A program made the translations under genes and the position numbers. A DNA stretch of 64,000 nucleotides, taken from positions 62,001 to 126,000 of the forward strand of contig NZ_BJNO01000017.1 in assembly GCF_006539725.1 (NCBI RefSeq), given 5' to 3'. Within the stretch, counting starts at the first letter, position 1. Each line of letters begins with the position of its first letter. Shown in pieces: positions 40,323 to 49,242 of the stretch. Under the pieces are notes generated by a model. That model was not told the origin of the DNA, did no database searches, and saw only the letters and a list, made by a program, of their open reading frames with translations. Source of the DNA: Klebsiella terrigena (lineage in GTDB: Bacteria > Pseudomonadota > Gammaproteobacteria > Enterobacterales > Enterobacteriaceae).

Positions 40323-42591
40323 TTAGAAATGCGTATTCACGCTCACATAGAACGTCCGCCCCGACTCGTTGTAGGTTTCCGCGCCGGCGCCATACAGATA
40401 AGCCCCGGTTGTCGAGTTCCCCGTGGTCTGCGCATTACCGGCGCGATAGTGGCGAATATCAAACAGGTTATCCACGCCGCTGGTCAGACTCAGGTTTTTA
40501 TTGACGTCCCAGGTCGCACTTAGCCCAACAATGCTGTATGGACTGACTTCGTTTAGCTCGCTTCCGGACACCGCCTCACCTTTATAGTTAAAGCGCTTCG
40601 GTTTCTGGCGGCCATACCAGGTGAAGGTGCTCTGTAAGGAGAGATCGTCACGCACCTGCCAGCTAACGGTCAGAGTTCAGCGTGAACTGCGGAATGACCG
40701 ACAGGCGATCGCCGGTGGTCTTGTTCTTGCTCTGCAGCATCCACGTCAGGTTGTTGCTCCAGCTGACCGTTTCGCTCACCGGCAGATTTAGCGAGCCTTC
40801 CAGCCCTTCTACCAGCGCCTTCGGCACGTTTTCCCATTGATAGATATTGGTCGTACCGTTGCTGGCCGTGCCTACCGCCGAGTAACCTGACTCAATCTTA
40901 TTACGGTAGTCGTTGCGGAACCACGTCAGCCCCGCCTGATAGCCCTCGTGCTTATACTCAAGACCGATCTCTTTGTTAACGCTGGTTTCGGCCTTCAGAT
41001 CGCTATTACCCATCAGGTAACAGGCGGAACTGCTGGCGTAGCAGCCCTGGCCGTTACTGTACAGAATATAGTTCGGGTTGAGCTGGTAGAGGTTCGGCGC
41101 TTTATAGGCGCGGGCAATCCCCAGTTTCAGCGTCCAGTCATCGGAGAGCCCCTGGGAGAGGTTCAGAGATGGGCTCCAGTTATTACCGACAATACTGTGG
41201 TGATCAAAGCGCAGGGCTGGCGTCAGCATGGTGCTATCCGTCAACGCGATATTGTCTTCGGTAAACAGCGAGAAAATTTCCGCGCTGGAGTACGGGCTGC
41301 GCCCGGTTGCCGGGGTGCCGTCGATGGAGCCATAGGAGAGAGACTGGGTGGTCGACACGCCATCCTTCATCCGCTGTTGGTTCCACTCGGTGCCCAGGGT
41401 CAGATTCTGCTCAACCCCGAGGGTAAACGGGATATTCACTTCACTGTGCAACAGCACGTCCGAGAGGTCGATATCCGAGAATTCGCTGCTGGAGAAGATG
41501 CCCTCCGTCCCGCCCGCCAGCCCTTCGCTCATCCGCGAGTTGCGGGTATGTTCATACTGGGCATAGCTGTTGCTGGTCACGCCGTTATCCCAGCCGCCGG
41601 TCCAGGTCACGCCGTAGGTCTGGCGATAGAGGCGGTTGGTCTCCTTGCCGTACATGCTTTTCACCAGCGTGCTGGTGTTGGTGTTCTGCGTGTCGCCGGC
41701 GTACAGGTTGCCCTGACGGCTGTAGCCGGTTTCGAACTCCAGCGCCTGCATCGGCGCAAACTCCCAGCGCAGCTTGCCGTGGATATCTTTATTCACGACG
41801 CCTTCGCGCCCTGCAGGATAGGATCCCGCATAGGTACCGGTTCGTGCCGCTTCATGGCCGGAGTTAATATCCTGGGCATCGGCCTGCGTCTTGCTCAGGT
41901 TACCCCATAAATTAAAGCTGACCTCATCCGACAGCGGACCGTTTAGGCTGAAGTTCGTGCGCTTCGTCGAGCCCTCTTTACGGTGCTGAGGGGCGTTCAT
42001 ATAGGTATTCCAGGAACCATGCCACTCGCTGCTGGTCGGTTTAGTGACGATGTTAACCACGCCCCCCATTGCGCCATTGCCGTAGCGGGCCGCCGCCGGG
42101 CCACGAATAACGTCGATATGATCGATCATTTCCGCCGGTACCCAGCTGGTATCACCGCGCGTGTCGCGGTCTCCGCGCCAGCCATAGCGCACGGAGTTAC
42201 GACTGGTCACCGGTTTACCGTCCACCAGTATCAGCGTGTTCTCAGGCCCCATACCGCGAATATCGACCTGGCGGTTATTACCGCGCTGACCGCTGGTGGA
42301 GTTGCCCGTCAGGTTGACGCCGGGCTGGGTACGAATCAGTTCGGAGACGTCGCGTGCGGGTGGATGTTTGCGGATTTCATCGGCAGTGATGGTGGAAACC
42401 CCGGGGGCCTGGAGAGTCTGCGCGGCTGCGGTAACGACCATCGTTTCGTCGTGTTTCTCCGATGCGTTTGCCGCAGCGGATCTCTTCGTTTCGTCTGGCG
42501 TGCTGTCGTCAGCGGCCTGCACCGGCGACCCCGCTCCCCAGATAGCCATAGGAATCAGCGCGGCCAGCGAGTAGTGTGAATAATGTTTCAT
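40323..42591 (-). pseudogene. FepA-like TonB-dependent catecholate siderophore receptor, frameshifted
   Basis: Two frames make one receptor: 642 codons from 42591 to a TAG at 40663-40665, then 110 codons ending at 40323. The first part has a signal peptide (MKHYSHYSLAALIPMAIWGA, cut about residue 26), TonB box DETMVVTA at 48-55, the plug (VDIRGMGPENTLILVDGKPV) and strands of the 22-strand barrel; the second starts RDDLSLQSTFTWYGRQKPKR and ends with the C-terminal Phe of outer-membrane proteins (YVSVNTHF). Sequence after FTLNS continues as TVSWQVRDDL if one base is removed near 40671-40674, so a single +1 shift (real or sequencing error) breaks the gene. The complete protein would be about 755 residues, FepA/PfeA/IroN type. 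Confidence 0.88.
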
Positions 42592-43358
42592 GGAATATGC
42601 CCTGTTTTCTTATTTTGCCGTCGGGGCACGCCTTCTTCATCCGTCAGATAAACAACGGCAGCGACCTCCAGGCACAGAACATCTTCTCTGGTTTTGGCGT
42701 AAGCAGGCGCCTCCCGATGTTATATCGGGATATCAATTACCCTTTTTCGCCAAAATAAAAATTCCGCCCTGGAAAAACGAAGAGACAAACGCGCCACGCT
42801 ATTCTTTGATAGCGTATTCCGAACAGCGCTCAATAGGATTATTGTGCCGCCCTACGTTATTAAAAATGAGATTCATTATCAAGCCCATAATTAACAAGCA
42901 GAAAGAAAAGAAAAATACAACAACAAAAACAGCGAGATACAAATACAATCAAGGTTAGTTAATTACAGCCCATAAAATCAAATGAATGACATCCACATTA
43001 AATAAACACAATTTAATCATAATATAATCACAATCTTGAAATTCGGGGTTTATTTATTCATTCAAAGAAAATACCGTCCGCGTTAATTATTAAGCCCCCT
43101 CCTTTCGAGAATTTGCAGTTCCTCATACCGGCATCCCGGGCAGGCTAACGCTGCGCAATTGACGACACCAAAAAATGATTTTAAGTCCCCTTCAACGAAA
43201 GGATGCTCCCGCCGCTTCCGCCAACTATTCGCTAGCAGATACAGGCACTTTACCGCTGCCCCGCGATCCCTCGTTTATACTTTGCTCTGTGCCCTTAGTT
43301 ACACCTTCAGCGTCAGCCAGATAACGGATGGCTGCGCCAAAACAATGAGCCCATATCA
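42592..43358. other. Divergent regulatory region between receptor and ydhS
   Basis: 767 bp, strongly AT-rich from 42860 to 43080. It contains the Fur box below. Short open frames on the plus strand (42590-42958) lack ribosome sites and protein-like composition. No gene is supported. Confidence 0.5.
42862..42880. promoter_or_regulatory. Fur box
   Basis: AAAAATGAGATTCATTATC agrees with the 19-bp Fur consensus GATAATGATAATCATTATC at 15 positions, with the right half perfect. It is 271 bp upstream of the receptor start, so either the leader is long or a closer promoter exists. Confidence 0.65.
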
Positions 43359-44969
43359 ATGAAGAAAATTGCGATTATCGGCGCCGGACCGACGGGAATT
43401 TATACTTTTCACGCCCTTTTACACAACGCGGTGCCGCTTGCCGTCTCCATCTATGAACAGGCCGACCGGGCCGGCGTCGGGATGCCCTATAGCAAGGAAG
43501 ACACCGCGCGGATGATGCTGGCGAACATTGCCAGCATCGAAATCCCCCCCATTTTCTCAACCTATATCGACTGGCTGCAGGGGCTGAGCGCTGAGCATCT
43601 GGCGCGCTACGGGGTGCGTAAAGAGTCTCTTCATGTCCGCCAGTTCCTGCCGCGCCTGCTGCTGGGTGAATATTTCCATGACCAGTTTCAGCAGCTGGTG
43701 GCGACGGCCCGCCAGCGCGGATTTGAGGTCGCGATCCATGAATCCTGCCGGGTGGAGGATCTGCACGTTACCTCCGAAGGCGTGATGCTCTGCGCCCAGG
43801 GGCTTGCGGAACCCGCGCATTTTGACCTTGCGGTTATCGCCACCGGACACGTCTGGCCTGAAGACGACACCACCCCACGCGCCCACTTCCCGAGCCCCTG
43901 GTCGGGACTAATGAGCGCGCGCATCGCGCCCTGTCGGGTCGGAATTATGGGAACGTCGCTCAGCGGCATCGATGCCGCCATGGCGGTTGCCGCGCAGCAC
44001 GGGGATTTTGTGGAGGCGGAGGACCGGTCGCTGAGCTTCAGGCTGGATCGCGGCAGCGAGGCGCTGGAAATGGTGATGATGTCCCGCTCCGGGATCCTGC
44101 CTGAAGCCGACTTCTACTGCCCCATTCCCTATGAACCCTTAACGATCGCCAGCGACGAGGCGATTGCCCGGCACATCGCCGCCGGACCCGAGGGGCTGCT
44201 CGACCGGGTCTTCGCGCTGATGGCGCAGGAAATTGACGCCGCCGACCCGCAGTGGAGCCGGGAGATAGCGCTGCACTCGCTTAACGCCGACAGCTTCCAC
44301 GATGCCTGGTTCGCCGCGCGCAGGAAGAGCGATCCTTTCCGCTGGGCTGAGGCGAATCTCATCGAGGTCGAGCGCAACAAGCGCGACAGGCGCACGGTGG
44401 CATGGCGCTATGCAATCCTCAGACTGCATGAAGCGGTCCAGGCCATCGTCCCTCATCTCGACTCACGGGACGCGGAGCGGTTTAGCGCCGGCCTCGCGCG
44501 GGTGTTTATCGATAACTACGCGGCGATCCCGTCGCAATCCATTCGCCGGCTGCTGGCGCTGCACGAGGCCGGCGTTATCAGCATTCTCCCGCTTGGACCC
44601 GATTACACCATCGCCATTGAGGATAACCTGACGGAAATAAGCGTTGGCCAGTCCAGGTATGCCTTTGAGGTCTTTATCGATGCCAGAGGGCAGAAGCCGT
44701 TGAAGACCAAAGACCTGCCGTTCCCGACGCTGCGCCAGCAGATCCTCGCCGCCGGGGACGCTATTCCCGACGTCGGGGAAGACTACACCCTGCTGGAGCC
44801 GGAGATCGTTCGCGGGCGCATTGCGTTTGGTGCGCTGCCCTATCTCATGCACGACCGCCCGTTCGTTCAGGGGCTTACGGTCTGCGCGGAAATTGGCGCC
44901 GCGATGGCTAAAGCCGCATCGCAGCCGGCAGCGCGCCCGCGGCGGTGGCTGCCGTTTATCGAGCGCTAG
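43359..44969 (+). CDS. ydhS: FAD/NAD(P)-binding protein YdhS
   Basis: 536 residues, like E. coli YdhS (534). The N-terminal dinucleotide fold is MKKIAIIGAGPTGIYTFHAL (GxGxxG), followed by EQADRAGVGMPYS, the YdhS-type MMLANIASIEIPPIFSTYID, and a second fold at IMGTSLSGIDAAMAVA. The family (PF13454-like) is a predicted oxidoreductase whose substrate is not known. In E. coli ydhS follows valV-valW-ydhR and begins the ydhSTUVWXY neighbourhood; here ydhR and ydhT onward are missing and the siderophore receptor has been placed between the tRNAs and ydhS. Confidence 0.9.
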   Translation: MKKIAIIGAGPTGIYTFHALLHNAVPLAVSIYEQADRAGVGMPYSKEDTARMMLANIASIEIPPIFSTYIDWLQGLSAEHLARYGVRKESLHVRQFLPRLLLGEYFHDQFQQLVATARQRGFEVAIHESCRVEDLHVTSEGVMLCAQGLAEPAHFDLAVIATGHVWPEDDTTPRAHFPSPWSGLMSARIAPCRVGIMGTSLSGIDAAMAVAAQHGDFVEAEDRSLSFRLDRGSEALEMVMMSRSGILPEADFYCPIPYEPLTIASDEAIARHIAAGPEGLLDRVFALMAQEIDAADPQWSREIALHSLNADSFHDAWFAARRKSDPFRWAEANLIEVERNKRDRRTVAWRYAILRLHEAVQAIVPHLDSRDAERFSAGLARVFIDNYAAIPSQSIRRLLALHEAGVISILPLGPDYTIAIEDNLTEISVGQSRYAFEVFIDARGQKPLKTKDLPFPTLRQQILAAGDAIPDVGEDYTLLEPEIVRGRIAFGALPYLMHDRPFVQGLTVCAEIGAAMAKAASQPAARPRRWLPFIER

Positions 44970-45274
44970 CCGCCATTGACGCTTGCGGGCGGGCATCGGC
45001 GCTAAGGCCGTGCCTGCCCTTAGCGTCGGTCAGGAGCCGGCTGCCAGGGGTCCTTTTGCCGATCTTCGCTATCATCCCTTTTACGCGGAATTTCCCCCCG
45101 TTCGCGGGGGTCGTCTTTTGCCGGATGGCGGGCCGGTTTATCAGGGTCATTTACGCTAGAATGGGACACAGTATTTATCCTCCGCTGCTGGCTGCGGTTA
45201 TTACGCAAAGAGCAGACTATTTAACAGATGACGCAGATATATAGCATTGTTGCCGGTGCGTTGACGCTGTGGGT
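44970..45274. other. Intergenic, no gene seen
   Basis: 305 bp between ydhS and the yciG terminator. Open frames on either strand are shadows with no ribosome site or recognisable protein. Confidence 0.5.
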
Positions 45275-45300
45275 AAAAAAATGCGGGCCAGCGGCCCGCA
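45275..45300 (-). terminator. Terminator of yciG
   Basis: On the minus strand TGCGGGCC, GCT loop, GGCCCGCA and seven T, 53 bp after the yciG stop. Confidence 0.88.
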
Positions 45301-45352
45301 GGATATATAACGCTGACGATAGCGTTACGCTTTATGCCAGACCGCACGGGAA

Positions 45353-45538
45353 TTAGCTGGCGCCTGATTTATGCCCGCCGCCGTGGCTATTCTCACCGCC
45401 TTTTTTCCCGGCTTCTGAAGCGCGCTGGGGATCGTTTTTAAAATTCCCCCCGCTATGCTGACCGCCTTTACGACCGGCTTCAGATGCTTTTTCCCGGTCT
45501 TGCGCGAAATTACCCGATCCACCTCTGTGCTCTGTCAT
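45353..45538 (-). CDS. yciG: Stress-induced KGG-repeat protein YciG
   Basis: 61 residues: MTEHRGGSGNFAQDREKASE, then two KGG boxes (AGRKGGQHSGGNF; AGKKGGENSHGGG). The family (con-10/YciG/YmdF) is RpoS-dependent in E. coli and small, hydrophilic, glycine-rich; roles in motility and desiccation-type stress have been suggested. AAAGGTAAC precedes the ATG at 45538. It is monocistronic; the E. coli neighbours yciF and yciE are absent. Confidence 0.93.
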   Translation of the reverse strand: MTEHRGGSGNFAQDREKASEAGRKGGQHSGGNFKNDPQRASEAGKKGGENSHGGGHKSGAS

Positions 45539-46063
45539 AATGTTACCTTTCGGTTGGTTTATGAAAAATGATTCGCGCTATGGCAAATCATTGCCGTCGA
45601 GAATTAACAGTAAGTGACAGGAAGCCTGTGTCAAACCGCCGGGCCGCTTACCCGGCGGGCCAGACCAATAAAAACGGTGCCAGAAATAAATTTAAACATC
45701 TCGGCTCATCCCATCTAACCCTCAACAGGACAACCCATCAAGCGGTGGCGGATTATTTTTTCAGCGGTAAAATTGAGCGTATTTGTAAAGAACGTAAAAT
45801 TAACGCCATCCGGCCGCAGAATAATCCCCCCCACGCATCCACAGGTAATAAACCCCGCACCAGCCGTTAGAACAATCCTAAAATTTTACCCGACCCACAT
45901 CGGTCGCAGAAATAAAACATCGCGGCTAATCAGACAATTACGCATGATATTGCCCTGCGGCAGCATAATAATACCGGCACCACCGCTGACTTAATTCCTA
46001 AAATACCTTTTCCTGCCGCCCATTGGACCTATGCTTAATATTTGCCTGAACAGAGGAAATTAT
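45539..46063. other. Divergent promoter region between yciG and the YghA-like gene
   Basis: 525 bp. Both flanking genes are general-stress type, so sigma-S promoters are likely here, but I could not fix one. The 100-codon open frame 45568-45870 has no ribosome site or protein-like pattern and is not called. Confidence 0.45.
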
Positions 46064-46948
46064 ATGAGCGACCACGCCAAACACAGCGCACAATACCCCC
46101 GCCCTCCGTTTGCCGACCAGCCGCAAACGCCTCCCGGCCTGGCTTCGGAGATGCTGCCCGTTCCCGATCACGGTGAGGAAAGCTACGTTGGCTCGGCCAG
46201 ACTGTCCGGCAAGAGAGCGCTGATTACCGGCGGCGACTCGGGTATCGGCCGCGCGGTGGCCATTGCGTTTGCTCGTGAAGGAGCGGACGTGGCAATAAAC
46301 TATCTGCCGGAGGAAGAAGCCGACGCCGAAGAGGTCATCGCTCTGATTGAGGCCGCAGGGCGCAAGGCGGTGGCTATTCCCGGCGATATTCGTAGCGAAT
46401 CCTTCTGCGAAGCGCTGGTTGAAAAGGCCGCCAGAGAGCTGGGCGGTCTGGATATTCTGGTGAATAATGCCGGGCGTCAGCAGTACTGCGACTCGCTGGC
46501 AGAACTCACAACGGCGGATTTTGACGCCACCTTCAAAACCAACGTCTACGCGCCGTTCTGGATAACCAAAGCCGCGCTGCGCCATCTCAAAGAGCATAGC
46601 GCGATCATCAACACCTCTTCGGTTCAGGCCTTTAAGCCGAGCCCGATACTCTTTGATTACGCCCAGACTAAAGCCAGCCTCGTGGCCTTCACCAAATCAT
46701 TAGCCAAACAGCTGGGTCCGAAGGGGATCCGCGTCAACGCCGTCGCCCCCGGCCCCTACTGGACGGTTCTGCAGTCCAGCGGCGGCCAGCCTGAGGAGAA
46801 GGTCCGCCAGTTTGGTGCAGATACCCCGCTCGGTCGCCCTGGGCAACCGGTGGAAATTGCCCCGCTGTACGTGACGCTGGCCTCCGACGCCTGCTCGTTC
46901 ACCTCCGGCCAGGTCTGGTGTTCTGACGGCGGCGATGGCGTGCTGTAA
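46064..46948 (+). CDS. yghA: YghA-like short-chain dehydrogenase
   Basis: 294 residues, the size of E. coli YghA, an NADP-dependent aldehyde reductase. It opens MSDHAKHSAQYPRPPFADQP, a proline-rich arm typical of this stress-SDR group. Motifs: ITGGDSGIGRAVAIAF (cofactor), DILVNNAGRQQY, SSVQAFKPSPILFDYAQTK (Ser, Tyr-x3-Lys) and NAVAPGPYWTVL. AGAGGAAAT precedes the ATG at 46064; the longer frame from 46031 lacks support. It may be an extra paralogue rather than the orthologue, since E. coli yghA is elsewhere in the chromosome. Confidence 0.82.
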   Translation: MSDHAKHSAQYPRPPFADQPQTPPGLASEMLPVPDHGEESYVGSARLSGKRALITGGDSGIGRAVAIAFAREGADVAINYLPEEEADAEEVIALIEAAGRKAVAIPGDIRSESFCEALVEKAARELGGLDILVNNAGRQQYCDSLAELTTADFDATFKTNVYAPFWITKAALRHLKEHSAIINTSSVQAFKPSPILFDYAQTKASLVAFTKSLAKQLGPKGIRVNAVAPGPYWTVLQSSGGQPEEKVRQFGADTPLGRPGQPVEIAPLYVTLASDACSFTSGQVWCSDGGDGVL

Positions 46949-47165
46949 GTCGTCCGCCAGCACGGCTGAGGACCCGATAGCGTTGTCGGCGCGCCGGCGT
47001 TGACAACGCTACAAATATGCAATATTAAATTAACACTTGCACTCCTCCCCGGCGGATCCCTGGTTATGTAATGTCCTGACAATAAGCCCGATAACAGTTG
47101 TATTAATTTTCAGCTAACGGCGGCTAGCCCGTGGCTGGAAAAGCAATTTTTCGCTTATTACGGAC

Positions 47166-48389
47166 ATGACAATGATTCGAATTCTTCTCCAGACCATGGC
47201 GAATAAGCCGTGGCTACGCCTGCTCGCTCTCGCGTTTCTGATCTCCTCGATAGGCAACGGTATCACCTGGATCGTCGTGTTTGGCGAGCTAATCCGCCTC
47301 TCGGCCCCCGTCGCGTCGCTGGCTCTTGCCTACGTTCTCTCCACCGTCCCCGGACTGCTTGGCAGCATCGCGGGCGAACGCTTTTGCCAGCGCCTGAGCC
47401 CCTTTACGATCCTGATACTCGGCGAAGGGCTTGGCCTTATCGGGCTGGCGGTGCCGTTTTACGCCGTGGCGATTGACTCTATCCCGCTGCTGCTCATGGC
47501 TCAGGCGATCGGGGCGTTCACCACCGGCATGACCTTCCCGGCGCTGAGTCAACTCTTCAAAACCGGCCTGAGCGAAGAGGAGCTCCCGGTCGCCACAACG
47601 CTCGAAAGCCTTATTTTTGCCGGCAACGTGCTCTGCGGCATTGGTTTGGGATTAGTCCTGCGGGGATATATGAGCGCGACTCATCTGCTGCTTATCGATC
47701 TGCTGAGCTTCGCCGCCGCCCTCATCCTCCTCGGGCGGGCGAAAAGGCGCGTCGGCGCGCCGTTTGTCGAGCACGTCCGGAGCCTCTCTTCGCTGCGCTG
47801 GCAAACGCTGACCCATTCTCAGCGCCACGCGATGCTGCTCCTGCCCCTGCTGGCCGCGGCGGGGGCGCCGGCAATGGCGCTGCTGCCGGGGCTGGCTCCC
47901 GGGGCGCTCTCATCAGGCTCGCCGGAACAAACAACCGCTCTGGCGCTGCTTTTTACCCGCAGCCTGGGCCAGCTGGTTGGGCCGCTGCTGCTCAACCCGG
48001 CGCGTTTTGAAAAAAACAGCAGCAGCAACGGGCTGCAGATCGGCTGCCTGGCGATTTTTCTGCTGTGCTACGGGCTAATCCCCTTCGCGACGTGGCCCGC
48101 TGTGGCGCTGGTGCTGGTCTTTGTGGCGCATATTTTCTCTAACGTCGTGTTCTCCCTCGCCGTCTACGCGCTGCTCAAAAACTTCGAGCGGCAACAGGTG
48201 CCAGCCGCAATCGCCAGAAGCTACCGGCGACAAATGGCGGTCTCGGCGATCGTCTCTCTCGGCGCAGGATACTGCGCTGAGGCTATCGGAGCCGCCGGCT
48301 CGCTCTATCTGTTCAGCGGAACGGGATTTATTTTGAGCGTCGCGCTGCTGGCGATCGGCAAAGCCTCTATCAAACCCGAGCGGGCGTAG
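47166..48389 (+). CDS. MFS transporter, substrate unknown
   Basis: 407 residues (405 if the ATG at 47172 is used), about twelve helices: WLRLLALAFLISSIGNGITW, VASLALAYVLSTVPGLLGSI, FTILILGEGLGLIGLAVPFY and so on. General layout of the EntS/MFS_3-like DHA3 exporters (periplasm-facing loop GERFCQRLSP between helices 2 and 3). No assigned substrate. It is a single gene between the YghA-like gene and the convergent carbonic anhydrase gene; the upstream 217 bp have no terminator clear enough to call. Confidence 0.8.
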   Translation: MTMIRILLQTMANKPWLRLLALAFLISSIGNGITWIVVFGELIRLSAPVASLALAYVLSTVPGLLGSIAGERFCQRLSPFTILILGEGLGLIGLAVPFYAVAIDSIPLLLMAQAIGAFTTGMTFPALSQLFKTGLSEEELPVATTLESLIFAGNVLCGIGLGLVLRGYMSATHLLLIDLLSFAAALILLGRAKRRVGAPFVEHVRSLSSLRWQTLTHSQRHAMLLLPLLAAAGAPAMALLPGLAPGALSSGSPEQTTALALLFTRSLGQLVGPLLLNPARFEKNSSSNGLQIGCLAIFLLCYGLIPFATWPAVALVLVFVAHIFSNVVFSLAVYALLKNFERQQVPAAIARSYRRQMAVSAIVSLGAGYCAEAIGAAGSLYLFSGTGFILSVALLAIGKASIKPERA

Positions 48390-48455
48390 CGGAACGTTTA
48401 TCAGCAGGATGACGGCGAGGTGCGGGATGCAGGGCTTCCATGCCCTGTAGAAGAG

Positions 48456-49091
48456 CTACTCGAAGAAAACTTCAGGATTTTCAGAGAGCGAGACGAAGGA
48501 TTTGGTGTTTTTATCGAGGGCACCAATCGCGCCGCTTTCGATATCATATACCCAGCCGTGCAGGCGCAGCGCGCCGTCGCGCAGCCCGACGGCTACCGAC
48601 GGATGCGTTTTGATATTGTTAAGCTGGGCGATAACGTTCTCACGCACCATCGCGTTCACTTTATCAATTTCGCTATCCCAGGTTTTGCTGTCAACAACCG
48701 CTCTTGCCGCATCGGCATAGTGCAGCCAGTGGGAAACCGCCGGCATGGAGTCGAGGCACTGGCAGGTCGCAACCGCCGTCATCGCGCCGCAGTTAGAGTG
48801 GCCGCAAATCACGATATCGGTCACCCCGAGGGCAACAACCGCGTACTCGATGGTAGCTGAGACCCCACCCGGTTCCGGCCCGAAGGAAGGCACGATATTA
48901 CCCGCATTACGAATAACAAAGAGCTGTCCAGGATCCTGCTGGGTCACCAGTTCTGGCACCAGACGGCTGTCGGAGCAGGAGATAAAAAGCGCTTTGGGAT
49001 TCTGGCTGGAAGCCAGGCTACGGAAGAGCTCTTTACGCTGGGGGAAGATCTCTTTTTGGAAGTTGAGGAAACCCTCAATGATATGTTGCAT
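48456..49091 (-). CDS. cynT: Beta-carbonic anhydrase, CynT type
   Basis: 211 residues. Zinc ligands Cys39 and Cys101, His98, with Asp41 and Arg43 as the conserved dyad ([26 protein letters not shown]). Sequence is of the CynT kind ([36 protein letters not shown]) rather than Can. CynT in E. coli recycles CO2 to bicarbonate during cyanate breakdown, but no cynS, cynX or cynR is nearby. It is placed next to a purine/carbamoyl catabolic cluster, where CO2 and carbamate are released, so it could serve that pathway (inference). Confidence 0.85.
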   Translation of the reverse strand: MQHIIEGFLNFQKEIFPQRKELFRSLASSQNPKALFISCSDSRLVPELVTQQDPGQLFVIRNAGNIVPSFGPEPGGVSATIEYAVVALGVTDIVICGHSNCGAMTAVATCQCLDSMPAVSHWLHYADAARAVVDSKTWDSEIDKVNAMVRENVIAQLNNIKTHPSVAVGLRDGALRLHGWVYDIESGAIGALDKNTKSFVSLSENPEVFFE

Positions 49092-49242
49092 AGCAGTGTC
49101 TCTTTTCTCTGTTTTAATTACGGTATGACAAAGATCACAGTATGTAGTGTATCACCGACGGGTCGAATGGGAATTATTTTGATAAACGGCGATTGAGCAA
49201 GCACCCGGCCGATGCCCCAGCGGGCGCTTGCCTGACGGATAG

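Noticed and set aside
40948..41910. 320-codon open frame antisense to the siderophore receptor
   Set aside because: Shadow of the receptor gene; no protein-like motifs or start signal.
45568..45870. 100-codon plus-strand frame between yciG and the YghA-like gene
   Set aside because: No ribosome site, unbalanced composition and position in a promoter region.
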